From Colletes latitarsis (lineage: Eukaryota > Arthropoda > Insecta > Hymenoptera > Colletidae), in NCBI RefSeq assembly GCF_051014445.1, contig NW_027488370.1:2294001-2358000 (forward strand): 64,000 bases of DNA, written 5' to 3'. Position numbers and translations under genes: made by a program. This document shows positions 1 to 12,855 of this stretch, piece by piece; position 1 is the stretch's first letter; every line of letters begins with the position of its first letter. The notes beneath the pieces are model-generated. The model searched no databases. It saw only the letters and a list, made by a program, of their open reading frames with translations, and had not been told where the DNA came from.

Positions 1-1195
1 AATTAAACCCGGTCGTGATAAATATTTTAGAGGATAACGCATGTTAGGTCTAGGTTAGGTCTAGGATTTGCCATCATCAGGCTCATACTTTCGCATACTT
101 CTCATTCTTGTTGGCCAGATCCTGGGCTTCCACTGGTTTGGATCACGTAGTGTTGTGATGCCACACTGAAACAGTCAATTAATCCTTGTCTTGATAAATA
201 TTTTAGAGGATAACGCAAGTTATGTCTGGGTAAGTTCTCGGATTTGACCTCATCAGGCTCAGACTTTCGCGTTTTTCACATACTTGTTGAACAGACCCTG
301 GGTTTTTTCTGCTTCGGATCACGTAGTAATGTGGTACCACACTGAAACAGTCGATTAAACCTGGTTTCGATCAATATTTTAGAGAATAATTCATGTTAGG
401 TCTGGGTTAGGTCTGGGATTTGCTGTCATGAGGCTCGTACTTTCGCATATTTCTCATACTTGATGGCCAGATTTTGGGCTTTTTCTGGTTTGGATCAGGT
501 AGTAACGTGGTACCACACTGAAACAGTCGATTAAACCAGGTTTCGATCAATATTTTTGAGGATAACGCATGTTAGGTCTCGGTTAGATCTGGGATTTGCT
601 CTCGTCAGGCTCTTACTTTCGCATATTTCTCATTCTTGATGGCTAGATCCTGGACTTTTTCTGGATTGGATCACGTAGTAATGTGGTACCACACTGAAAC
701 ATTCAATTAGACCTGGTCTTGATAAATATTTTAGAGGCTAACGTATGTTAGGTCTGGGTTAGGTCTAGGATTTGCCCTCATCAGGGTCATACTTTCGCAT
801 TCTTCACATACTTTTTGAACAGATCCTGGGTTTTTTCTGGTTTGGATAACGTAGTAAGGTGTACCACACTGAAAGAGTCGATTATGCCTGGTTTCGATCA
901 ATATTTTTGAGGATAACGCATGTTAGGTCTAGGTTAGGTCTGGGATTTGCTCTCGCCAGGCTCATACTTACACATTTTTCACATACTTGTTGGACTGATC
1001 CTCGGTTTTTTCTGGTTTGGATCACGTAGTATTGTGGTATCACACTGAAACAGTCCATTAAACCTGGTTTCGATCAATATTTTAGAGGATAACACATGTT
1101 AGGTCCAGGTTAGGCCTGGGATTTGCCCTTATCATGCTCAGACTTTCGCGTTTTTCACATACTTGTTGGACAGATCCTGGGTTTTTTCTGGTTCG
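1..1195 (+). repeat. Block copied at 17,769-18,962 and 21,288-22,290
   Basis: The first 1.2 kb matches a block 17,768 bp downstream over its whole length. Shared rare variants include AATTAAACCCGG, the core TAGTGTTGTGATG, TTAATCCTTGTC and GGATCAGGTAGTAACG. The third copy starts at 21,288 and lacks one monomer near 22,184, where TATGCCTGGTTTCGATCAAT runs straight into TTTTAGAGGATAACACATG. The left end is cut by the window, so the original duplication may be longer. Confidence 0.85.
395..416 (+). repeat. Internal 11-bp direct doublet (example)
   Basis: Two perfect head-to-tail copies of GTTAGGTCTGG lie inside the monomer. Most monomers carry this doublet with one or two differences, such as GTCTAGG in one half, TTATGTCTGG, or GGGATAGG in place of GGGTTAGG. 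It is the only sub-repeat I can see within the 176 bp unit. The rest shows no half-monomer periodicity, so the unit does not look like a simple dimer of 88 bp. Confidence 0.85.
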
Positions 1196-4100
1196 GATCA
1201 CGTAGTAATGTGGTACCACACTGAAACAATCAATTAAACCTGGTCTTGATAAATATTTTAGAGGATAACGCATGTTAGGTCTGGGTTAGGTCTAGGATTT
1301 GCCATCATCAGGCTCATACTTTCGCATACTTCTCATTCTTGTTGGCCAGATCCTGGGCTTCCACTGGTTTGGATCACGTAGTAATGTGATGCCACACTGA
1401 AACAGTCAATTAATCCTGGTCTTGATAAATATTTTAGAGGATAACGTATGTTAGGTCTGGGTTAGGTCTAGGATTTGCCCTCGTCAGGGTCATACTTTCG
1501 CATTCTTCACATACTTTTTGAACAGATCCTGGTTTTTTTCTGGTTCGGATCACGTAGTAATGTGGTACCACACTGAAACATTCAATTAAACCTGGTCTTG
1601 ATAAATATTTTAGAGGATAACGCATGTTAGGTCTGGGTTAGGTCTGGGATTTGCCCTCATCAGGCTCATACTTTCGCGTTTTTCACATACTTGTTGAACT
1701 GATCCTAGGTTTTTTCTGGTTTGGATCACGTAGTAATGTGATGCCACACTGAAACAGCCAATTAATCCTGGTCTTGATAAATATTTTAGAGGATAACGTA
1801 TGTTAGGACTGGGTTAGGTCTAGGATTTGCCCTCGTCAGGCTCATACTTTCGCGTTTTTCACATACTTGTTGAACTGATCCTCGGTTTTTTCTGGTTTGG
1901 ATCACGTAGTAATGTGGTACCACACTGAAACAGTCCATTAAACCTGATTCGATCAATATTTTAGAGGATAACGCATGTTAGGTCTGGGTTAGGTCTAGGG
2001 TTTGCCATCATCAGGCTCATACTTTCGCATACTTCTCATTCTTGTTGGCTAGATCCTGGGCTTCCACTGGTTTGGATCACGTAGTAATGTGATGCCACAC
2101 TGAAACAGTCAATTAATCCTGGTCTTGATAAATATTTTAGAGGGTAACGCAAGTTATGTGTGGGTTAGTTCTGGGATTTGCCCTCATCAGGCTCAGACTT
2201 TCGCGTTTTTCACATACTAGTTGAACAGATCCTGGGTTTTTTCTGGTCCTGATCACGTAGTAATGTGGTACCACACTGAAACATTCAATTAATCCTGGTC
2301 TTGATAAATATTTTAGAGGATAACGCAAGTTATATTTGGGTAAGTTCTGGGATTTGCCCTCATCAGGCTCAGACTTTCGCGTTTTTCACACACTTGTTGA
2401 ACAGATCCTGGGTTTTTTCTGATTCGGATCACGTAGTAATGTGGTACCACACTGAAACAGTCGATTAAACCTGGTTTCGATCAATATTTTAGAGAATAAT
2501 TCATGTTAGGTCTGGGTTAGGTCTGGGATTTGCTCTCATGAGGCTCGTACTTTAGCATATTTCTCATACTTGATGGCCAGTTTCTAGGCTTTTTCTGGTT
2601 TGGATCACGTAGTAACGTGGTACCACACTGAAACAGTCGATTAATCCTGGTCTTGATAAATATTTTAGAGGATAACGCAAGTTATATTTGGGTAAGTTCT
2701 GGGATTTGCCCTCATCAGGCTCAGACTTTCGCGTTTTTCACACACTTGTTGAACAGATCCTGGGTTTTTTCTGGTTTGGATCACGTAGAAATGTGTTACC
2801 ACACTGAAACTGTCGATTAAACCTGGTTTCGAACAATATTTAAGAGAATAATTCATGTTAGGTCTGGGTTAGGTCTGGGATTTGACCTCATCAGGCTCAG
2901 ACTTTCGCGTTTTTCACATACTTGTTGAACAGATCCCTGGCTTTTTCTGGTTTCGATCACGTTGTAAAGTGTTGCCACACTGAAACGGTCAATTATACCT
3001 GGTTTTGATGAATATTTTAGGGGATAACGCAAGTTATGTCTGGGATAGGTCTGGGATTTGCCCTCATCAGCCTCATACTTTCACGTTTTTCTCATACTTG
3101 TTGAACTGATCCTCGGTTTTTTCTGGTTTGGATCACGTAGTAATGAGGTACCACCCTGAAACAGTCATTTAAACCTGGTTTCCATGAATATTTTAGATGA
3201 CAACGCAAGTTAGGTCTGGGATAGGTCCGGGATTTGCCCTCATCAGGGTAATACTTTCGCGTTTTTCACATACTTGTTGAACAGATCCTGGGCTTTTTCT
3301 GGTTTGGACCACGTAGTAATGTGGTGCCACACGGAAACATCCAATTAAACCTGGTCCTGATAAATATTTTTGAGGATAACGCATGTTAGGTCTGGGTTAG
3401 GTCTAGGATTTGCCATCATCAGGCTCATACTTTCGCATACTTCTCATTCTTGTTGGCCAGATCCTGGGCTTCCACTGGTTTGGATCACGTAGTAATGTGA
3501 TGCCACACTGAAACAGTCAATTAATCCTGGTCTTGATAAAAATTTTAGAGGATAACGCAAGTTATGTCTGGGTTAGTTCTGGGATTTGCCCTCATCAGGC
3601 TCAGACTTTCGCGTTTTTCACACACTTGTTCAACAGATCCTGGGTGTTTCTGGTTTGGATCACGTAGTAATGTGGTACCACACTGAAGCAGTCGATTAAA
3701 CCTGGTTTCGATCAATATTTTAGAGAATAATTCATGTTAGGTCTGGGTTAGGTCTGGGATTTGCTCTCATGAGGCTCGTACTTTCGCATATTTCTCATTC
3801 TTGTTGGCCAGATCCTGGGCTTCCACTGGTTTGGATCACGTAGTAATGTGATGCCACACTGAAACAGTCAATTAATCCTGGTCTTGATAAATATTCTAGA
3901 GGACACCACATGTTAGGTCTGGGTTAGGTCTAGGATGTGCCATCATCAGGCTCATACTTTCGCATACTTCTCATTTTTGTTGGCCAGATCCTGGGCTTCC
4001 ACTGGTTTGGATCACGTAGTAAAGTGGTACCACACTGAAACAAACGATTAAACCTGGTTTCGGTCAATACTTTTGAGGATAACGCATGTTAGGTCTAGGT

Positions 4101-5188
4101 TAGGTCTGGGAGTTGCTCTCGTCAGGCTCATACTTTCGCATACTTCACATACTTGTTGAACGGATTCTGGGCTTTTTCTGGTTTGGATCACGTAGTAATG
4201 TGATGCCACACTGAAACAGTGAATTAATCCTGGTCTTGATAAATATTCTAGAGGACACCACATGTTAGGTCTGGGTTAGGTCTAGGATTTGCCCTCATCA
4301 GGCTCATTCTTTCGCGTTTTTCACATACTTGTTGAACAGATCCTGGATTTTTTCTGGTTCGGATCACGTAATAATGTGCTACCACACTGAAACAGTCGAT
4401 TAAACCTGGTTTCGATCAATATTTTTGAGGATAACGCATGTTAGGTCTGGGTTAGGTCTAGGATTTGCCATCATCAGGCTCATACTTTCGCATACTTCTC
4501 ATTCTTGTTGGCCAGATCCTGGGCTTCCACTGGTTTGGATCACGTAGTAATGTGATGCCACACTGAAACAGTCAATTAATCCTGGTCTTGATAAATCCTT
4601 TAGAGGATAACGCAAGTTATGTCTGGGATACGTCTGGGATTTGCCCTCATCAGGCTCAGACTTTCGCGTTTTTCACATACTTGTTGAACAGATCCTGGGT
4701 TTTTTCTGGGTTGGATCACGCAGTAATGTGGTAGCACACTGGGACAGTCCACTAAACCTGGTTTCGGTCAATACTTTTGAGGATAACGCATGTTAGGTCT
4801 GGGTTAGGCCTGGGATTTTCACTCACCAGACTCATACTTTCGCATTCTTCACATACTTGTTGAACGGATCCTGGGTTTTTTCTGGTTTGGACCACGTAGT
4901 AAAGTGGTACCACACTGAAACAGACGATTAAACCTGGTTTCGATCAACATTTTTGAGGATAACGCAAGTTATGTCTGGGTTAGTTCTGGGATGTGCAATC
5001 ATCAGGCTCATACTTTCGCATACTTCTCATTTTTGTTGGCCAGATCCTGGGCTTCCACTGGTTTGGATCACGTAGTAAAGTGGTACCACACTGAAACAGA
5101 CGATTAAACCTGGTTTCGGTCAATACTTTTGAGGATAACGCATGTTAGGTCTAGGTTAGGTCTGGGAGTTGCTCTCGTCAGGCTCATA

Positions 5189-6170
5189 CTTACGCATTTT
5201 TCACATACTTGTTGAACAGATCCCTGGCTTCTTCTGGTTTCGATCACGTTGTAAAGTGTTACCACACTGAAACGGTCAATTAAACCTGGTTTTGATGAAT
5301 ATTTTACGGGATAACGCAAGTTATGTCTGGAATAGGTCTGGGATTTGCCCTCATCAGGCTCATACTTTCGCGTTTTTCTCATACTTGTCGAGCTGATCCT
5401 CGGTTTTTTCTGGTTTGGATAACGTAGTAATGTTGTACCACACTGAAAGAGTCGATTATGCCTGGTTTCGGTCAATATTTTAGAAGATAACGCATGTTAG
5501 GTCTGGGTTAGGTCGGGGATTTGCCCTCGTCAGGCTCATATTTTCGCATATTTCTCATACTTCATGGCTAGATCCTGGGCTTTTTCTGGATTGGATCACG
5601 TAGTAATGTGGTACCACACTGAAGCTGTCAATTAAACCTGGTTTCGATCAATATTTTTGAGGATAACGCATGGTAGGTCTAGGTTAGGTCTGGGATTTGC
5701 TCTCGCCAGGCTCATACTTTCGCATTCTTCACATACTTGTTGAACAGATCCCGGGTTTTTTCTGGTTCGGATCACGTAGTAATGTGGTACCACACTGAAA
5801 CATTCAATTAAACCTGGTCTTGATAAATATTTTAGAGGATAACGTATGTTAGGTCTGGGTTAGGTCTAGGATTTGCCCTCATCAGGGTCATACTTTCGCA
5901 TTCTTCACATACTTGTTGAACAGATCCTGGGTTTTTTCTAGTTTGGATAACGTAGTAATGTGGTACCACACTGAAAGAGTCGATTATGCCTGGTTTCGAT
6001 CAATATTTTTGAGGATAACGCATGTTAGGTCTAGGTTAGGTCTGGGATTTGCTCTCGCCAGGCTCATACTTACGCATTTTTCACATACTTGTTGAACTGA
6101 TCCTCGGTTTTTTCTGGTTTGGATCACGTAGTAATGTGGTACCACACTGAAACAGTCCATTGAACCTGGT
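5189..6170 (+). repeat. Block copied at 11,874-12,855
   Basis: This 1 kb stretch recurs 6,685 bp downstream (38 x 176 minus 3). Markers shared by both are CCCTGGCTTCTTCTGG, CTTGTCGAGCTGATCC, ATGTTGTACCACACTG, AGATCCCGGG and TTTTTTCTAGTTTGG. The right-hand copy sits between two copies of another block (9,512-11,873 and 12,855-15,391). A shorter related piece, lacking several monomers, lies at about 16,690-17,260. Confidence 0.85.
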
Positions 6171-6950
6171 TTCGATCAATATTTTAGACGATAACACATG
6201 TTAGGTCCAGGTTAGGCCTGGGATTTGCCCTTATCAGGCTCAGACTTTCGCGTTTTTCACATACTTGTTGAACAGATCCTGGGTTTTTTCTGGTTCGGAT
6301 CACGTAGTAATGTGGTACCACACTGAAACAATCAATTAAACCTGATCTTGATAAATATTTTAGAGGATAACGCATGTTAGGTCTGGGTTAGGTCTAGGAT
6401 TTGCCATCATCAAACTCATACTTTCGCATACTTCTCATTCTTGTTGGCCAGATCCTGGGCTTCCACTGGTTTGGATCACGTAGTAATGTGATGCCACACT
6501 GAAACAGTCAATTAATCCTGGTCTTGATAAATATTTTAGAGGATAACGTATGTTAGGTCTGGGTTAGGTCTAGGATTTGCCCTCGTCAGGGTCATACTTT
6601 CGCATTCTTCACATACTTTTTGAACAGATCCTGGTTTTTTTCTGGTTCGGATCACGTAGTAATGTGGTACCACACTGAAACATTCAATTAAACCTGGTCT
6701 TGATAAATATTTTAGAGGATAACGCATGTTAGGTCTGGGTTAGGTCTGGGATTTGCCCTCATCAGGCTCATACTTTCGCGTTTTTCACATACTTGTTGAA
6801 CTGATCCTCGGTTTTTTCTGGTTTGGATCACGTAGTAATGTGATGCCACACTGAAACAGCCAATTAATCCTGGTCTTGATAAATATTTTAGAGGATAACG
6901 TATGTTAGGTCTCGGTTAGGTCTAGGATTTGCCCTCGTCAGGGTCATACT
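5963..6950 (+). repeat. Copy of 860-1,850
   Basis: This block aligns with 860-1,850 at an offset of 5,102 bp (29 x 176 minus 2). Both contain GAGTCGATTATGCC, GATAACACATGTTAGG with CAGGTTAGGCCTGGG, and a run of seven T in CCTGGTTTTTTTCTGG. It overlaps the preceding block, so this stretch is part of at least two separate exchange events. Related copies also appear near 16,973 and 20,541. Confidence 0.8.
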
Positions 6951-8923
6951 TTCGCATTCTTCACATACTTTTTGAACAGATCCTGGGTTTTTTCTGGTTT
7001 GGATAACGTAGTAATGTGGTACCACACTGAAAGAGTCGATTAAGCCTGGTTTCGATCAATATTTTTGAGGATAACGCATGTTAGGTCTAGGTTAGGTCTG
7101 GGATTTGCTCTCGCCAGGCTCATACTTACGCATTTTTCACATACTTGTTGAACAGATCGCTGGCTTTTTCTGGTATCGAACACGTTGTAAAGTGTTACCA
7201 GACTGAAACGGTCAATGAAACCTGGTTTTGATGAATATTTTAGGGGATAACGCAAGTTATGTCTGGGATAGGTCTGGGATTTGCCCTCATCAGGCTCATA
7301 CTTTCGCGTTTTTCACATACTTGTTGAACTGATCCTCGGTTTTTTCTGGTTTGTATCACGTAGTAATGTGGTACCACACTGAAACAGTCCATTAAACCTG
7401 ATTCGATCAATATTTTAGAGGATAACGCATGTTAGGTCTGGGTTAGGTCTAGGGTTTGCCATCATCAGGCTCATACTTTCGCATACTTCTCATTCTTGTT
7501 GGCTAGATCCGGGGCTTCCACTGGTTTGGATCACGTAGTAATGTGATGCCACACTGAAACAGTCAATTAATCCTGGTCTTGATAAATATTTTAGAGGATA
7601 ACGCAAGTTATATTTGGGTAAGTTCTGGGATTTGCCCTCATCAGGCTCAGACTTTCGCGTTTTTCACACACTTGTTGAACAGATCCTGGGTTTTTTCTGA
7701 TTCGGATCACGTAGTAATGTGGTACCACACTGAAACATTCAATTAATCCTGGTCTTGATAAATATTTTAGAGGATAACGCAAGTTATGTCTGGGTTAGGT
7801 CTAGGATTTGACCCCATCTGGCTCAGACTTTCGCGTTTTTCACATACTCGTTGAACAGTTCCTGGGTTTTTTCTGATTCGGATCACGTAGTAATGTGGTA
7901 CCACACTGAAACAGTCGATTAAACCTGGTTTCGATCAATATTTTAGAGAATAATTCATGTTAGGTCTGGGTTAGGTCTGGGATTTGCTCTCATGAGGCTC
8001 GTACTTTAGCATATTTCTCATACTTGATGGCCAGTTTCTAGGCTTTTTCTGGTTTGGATCACGTAGTAACGTGGTACCACACTGAAACAGTCGATTAAAC
8101 CTGGTTTCGGTCAATATTTTTGAGGATAACGCAAGTTATGTCTGGGTTAGTTCTGGGATGTGCCATCATCAGGCTCATACTTTCGCATACTTCTCATTCT
8201 CGTTGGCCAGATCCTTTTCTTCCACTGGTTTGGATCACGTAGTAATGTGATGCCACACTGAAACAGTCAATTAATCCTGGTCTTGATAAATATTTTAGAG
8301 GATAACGCAAGTTATATTTGGGTAAGTTCTGGGATTTGCCCTCATCAGGCTCAGACTTTCGCGTTTTTCACACACTTGTTGAACAGATCCTGGGTTTTTT
8401 CTGGTTTGGATCACGTAGAAATGTGTTACCACACTGAAACTGTCGATTAAACCTGGTTTCGAACAATATTTTAGAGAACAATTCATGTTAGGTCTAGGGT
8501 AGGACGGGGATTTGCTCTCATCAGGCTCATACTTTCGCATATTTCTCATACTTCATGGCTAGATCCTGGGCAATTTCTGGTTTGGATCACGTAGTAATGT
8601 GGTACCACACAGAAACAGTCAATTAAACCTGGTTTGGATCAATATTTTAGAGAATAACGCAAGTTAGGTCTGGGTTAGGTCTAGGATTTGCCCTCATCAG
8701 GCTCATTCTTTCGCGTTTTTCACATACTTGTTGAACTGATCCTGGATTTTTTCTGGTTCGGATCACATAATAATGTGCTACCACACTGAAACAGTCGATT
8801 AAACCTGGTTTCGATCAATATTTTTGAGGATAACGCATGTTAGGTGTGGGTTAGGCCTGGGATTTTCACTCACCAGACTCATACTTTCGCATACTTCACA
8901 TACTTGTTGAACGGATCCTGGGC

Positions 8924-9343
8924 TTTTTCTGGTTTGGATCAGGTAGTAACGTGGTACCACACTGAAACAGTCGATTAAACCAGGTTTCGATCAATATTTT
9001 TGAGGATAACGCATGTTAGGTCTCGGTTAGATCTGGGATTTGCTCTCGTCAGGCTCTTACTTTCGCATATTTCTCATTCTTGATGGCTAGATCCTGGACT
9101 TTTTCTGGATTGGATCACGTAGTAATGTGGTACCACACTGAAACATTCAATTAGACCTGGTCTTGATAAATATTTTAGAGGCTAACGTATGTTAGGTCTG
9201 GGTTAGGTCTAGGATTTGCCCTCATCAGGGTCATACTTTCGCATTCTTCACATACTTTTTGAACAGATCCTGGGTTTTTTCTGGTTTGGATAACGTAGTA
9301 AGGTGTACCACACTGAAAGAGTCGATTATGCCTGGTTTCGATC
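8924..9343 (+). repeat. Copy of about 480-900
   Basis: Offset 8,444 bp (48 x 176 minus 4). The diagnostic monomers carry GGATCAGGTAGTAACG, AAACCAGGTTTCG, GTCTCGGTTAGATCTGG and CAGGCTCTTACTTTCG, then GAGGCTAACGTATG and the shortened core GTAAGGTGTACC. The same set occurs around 18,260-18,640 and 21,779-22,165, giving four copies in the window. Confidence 0.82.
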
Positions 9344-9511
9344 AATATTTACGAGGATAACGCATGTTAGGTCTAGGTTAGGTCTGGGATTTGCTCTCGC
9401 CAGGCTCATACTTACGCATTTTTCACATACTTGTTGAACAGATCGCTGGCTTTTTCTGGTATCGAACACGTTGCAAAGTGTTACCAGACTGAAACGGTCA
9501 ATGAAACCTGG

Positions 9512-11873
9512 TTTTGATGAATATTTTAGGGGATAACGCAAGTTATGTCTGGGATAGGTCTGGGATTTGCCCTCATCAGGCTCATACTTTCGCGTTTTTC
9601 ACATACTTGTTGAACTGATCCTCGGTTTTTTCTGGTTTGGATCACGTAGTAATGTGGTACCACACTGAAACAGTCCATTAAACCTGATTCGATCAATATT
9701 TTAGAGGATAACGCATGTTAGGTCTGGGTTAGGTCTAGGGTTTGCCATCATCAGGCTCATACTTTCGCATACTTCTCATTCTTGTTGGCTAGATCCTGGG
9801 CTTTCACTGGTTTGGATCACGTAGTAATGTGATGCCACACTGAAACAGTCAATTAATCCTGGTCTTGATAAATATTTTAGAGGGTAACGCAAGTTATGTC
9901 TGGGTTAGTTCTGGGATTTGACCTCATCAGGCTCAGACTTTCGCGTTTTTCACATACTAGTTGAACAGATCCTGGGATTTTCTGGTTCTGATCACGTAGT
10001 AATGTGGTACCACACTGAAACATTCAATTAATCCTGGTCTTGATAAATATTTTAGAGGATAATTCATGTTAGGTCTGGGTTAGGGCTGGGATTTGCTCTC
10101 ATGAGGCTCGTACTTTAGCATATTTCTCATACTTGATGGCCAGTTTCTAGGCTTTTTCTGGTTTGGATCACGTAGTAACGTGGTACCACACTGAAACAGT
10201 CGATTAAACCTGGTTTCGGTCAATATTTTTGAGGATAACGCAAGTTATGTCTGGGTTAGTTCTGGGATGTGCCATCATCGGGCTCATACTTTCGCATACT
10301 TCTCCTTCTCGTTGGCCAGATCCTTTTCTTCCACTGGTTTGGATCACGTAGTAATGTGATCCCACACTGAAACAGTCAATTAATCCTGGTCTTGATAAAT
10401 ATTTTAGAGGATAACGCAAGTTATGTCTGGGTAAGTTCTGGGATTTGCCCTCATCAGGCTCAGACTTTCGCGTTTTTCACACACTTGTTGAACAGATCCT
10501 GGGTTTTTTCTGGATCGGATCACGTAGTGATGTGGTACCACACTGAAACAGTCGATTAAACCTGGTTTCGGTCAATATTTTTTGAGGATAACGCAAGTTA
10601 TGTCTGGGTTAGTTCTGGGATGTGCCATCATCGGGCTCATACTTTCGCATACTTCTCCTTCTCGTTGGCCAGATCCTTTTCTTCCACTGGTTTGGATCAC
10701 GTAGTAATGTGATCCCACACTGAAACAGTCAATTAATCCTGGTCTTGATAAATATTTTAGAGGATAACGCAAGTTATGTCTGGGTAAGTTCTGGGATTTG
10801 CCCTCATCAGGCTCAGACTTTCGCGTTTTTCACACACTTGTTGAACAGATCCTGGGTTTTTTCTGGTTCGGATCACGTAGTGATGTGGTACCACACTGAA
10901 ACAGTCGATTAAACCTGATTTCGATCAATATTTTAGAGAATAATTCATGTTAGGTCTGGGTTAGGTCTTGGATTTGCTCTCATGAGGCTCGTACTTTCGC
11001 ATATTTCTCATACTTGATGGCCAGATTCTAGGCTTTTTCTGGCTTGGATCACGTAGTAACGTGGTAGCACAGTGAAACAGTCGATTAAACCTGGTTTTGA
11101 TGAATATTTTTGAGGATAACGCATGTTAGGTCTAGATTAGGTCTGGGATTTGCCCTCATCAGGCTCATACTTTCGCGTTTTTCACATACTTGTTGAACTG
11201 ATCCTCGGTTGTTTCTGGTTTGGATCACGTAGTAATGTGGTACCACACTGAAACAGTCCATTAAACCTGGTTTCGATCAATATTTTAGAGGATAACGCAT
11301 GTTAGGTCTGGGTTAGGTCTAGGATTTGCCATCATCAGGCTCATACTTTCGCATACTTCTCATTCTCGTTGGCCAGATCCTTTTCTTCCACTGGTTTGGA
11401 TCACGTAGTAATGTGATGCCACACTGAAACAGTCAATTAATCCTGGTCTTGATAAATATTTTAGAGGATAACGCAAGTTATATTTGGGTAAGTTCTGGGA
11501 TTTGCCCTCATCAGGCTCAGACTTTCGCGTTTTTCACACACTTGTTGAACAGATCCTGGGTTTTTTCTGGTTTGGATCACGTAGAAATGTGTTACCACAC
11601 TGAAACTGTCGATTAAACCTGGTTTCGATCAATATTTTAGAGAATAATTCATGTTAGGTCTGGGTTAGGTCTGGGATTTGACCTCATCAGGCTCAGACTT
11701 TCGCGTTTTTCACATACTTGTTGAACAGATCCCTGGCTTTTTCTGGTTTCGATCACGTTGTAAAGTGTTGCCACACTGAAACGGTCAATTATACCTGGTT
11801 TTGATAAGTATTTTTGAGGATAACGCATGTTAGGTCTGGGTTAGGTCTAGGATTTGCCATCATCAGGCTCATA
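9512..11873 (+). repeat. 2.4-kb block, left copy
   Basis: This block recurs at 12,855-15,391. The offset is 3,343 bp at the left end and 3,519 bp further right, because the right copy has one more monomer (about 13,395-13,570). In the left copy the missing monomer leaves a fused unit near 10,041-10,060, where TTTTAGAGGATAATTCATG joins halves of two types. Internal markers are CACATACTAGTTGAAC, the GATCCC core, CTTCTCCTTCTCG and CAGTTTCTAGG. Confidence 0.87.
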
Positions 11874-12855
11874 CTTACGCATTTTTCACATACTTGTTGA
11901 ACAGATCCCTGGCTTCTTCTGGTTTCGATCACGTTGTAAAGTGTTACCACACTGAAACGGTCAATTAAACCTGGTTTTGATGAATATTTTACGGGATAAC
12001 GCAAGTTATGTCTGGAATAGGTCTGGGATTTGCCCTCATCAGGCTCATACTTTCGCGTTTTTCTCATACTTGTCGAGCTGATCCTCGGTTTTTTCTGGTT
12101 TGGATAACGTAGTAATGTTGTACCACACTGAAAGAGTCGATTATGCCTGGTTTCGGTCAATATTTTAGAAGATAACGCATGTTAGGTCTGGGTTAGGTCG
12201 GGGATTTGCCCTCGTCAGGCTCATATTTTCGCATATTTCTCATACTTCATGGCTAGATCCTGGGCTTTTTCTGGATTGGATCACGTAGTAATGTGGTACC
12301 ACACTGAAGCTGTCAATTAAACCTGGTTTCGATCAATATTTTTGAGGATAACGCATGTTAGGTCTAGGTTAGGTCTGGGATTTGCTCTCGCCAGGCTCAT
12401 ACTTTCGCATTCTTCACATACTTGTTGAACAGATCCCGGGTTTTTTCTGGTTCGGATCACGTAGTAATGTGGTACCACACTGAAACATTCAATTAAACCT
12501 GGTCTTGATAAATATTTTAGAGGATAACGTATGTTAGGTCTGGGTTAGGTCTAGGATTTGCCCTCATCAGGGTCATACTTTCGCATTCTTCACATACTTG
12601 TTGAACAGATCCTGGGTTTTTTCTAGTTTGGATAACGTAGTAATGTGGTACCACACTGAAAGAGTCGATTATGCCTGGTTTCGATCAATATTTTTGAGGA
12701 TAACGCATGTTAGGTCTAGGTTAGGTCTGGGATTTGCTCTCGCCAGGCTCATACTTACGCATTTTTCACATACTTGTTGAACTGATCCTCGGTTTTTTCT
12801 GGTTTGGATCACGTAGTAATGTGGTACCACACTGAAACAGTCCATTGAACCTGGT
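11874..12855 (+). repeat. 1-kb block between two copies of the 2.4-kb block
   Basis: This is the copy of 5,189-6,170. Both ends coincide, within the resolution of eye reading, with the ends of the flanking duplicated block. The arrangement is therefore 2.4-kb block, 1-kb block, 2.4-kb block. One reading is a tandem duplication of a 3.34 kb unit whose second copy was later cut short at about 15,391. Another is insertion of the 1-kb block between tandem copies. Confidence 0.8.

Noticed and set aside
391..420. Telomeric repeat, because of TTAGG motifs
   Set aside because: TTAGG occurs twice per 176 bp unit, spaced by 11 bases, with no contiguous run of five- to seven-base repeats anywhere.
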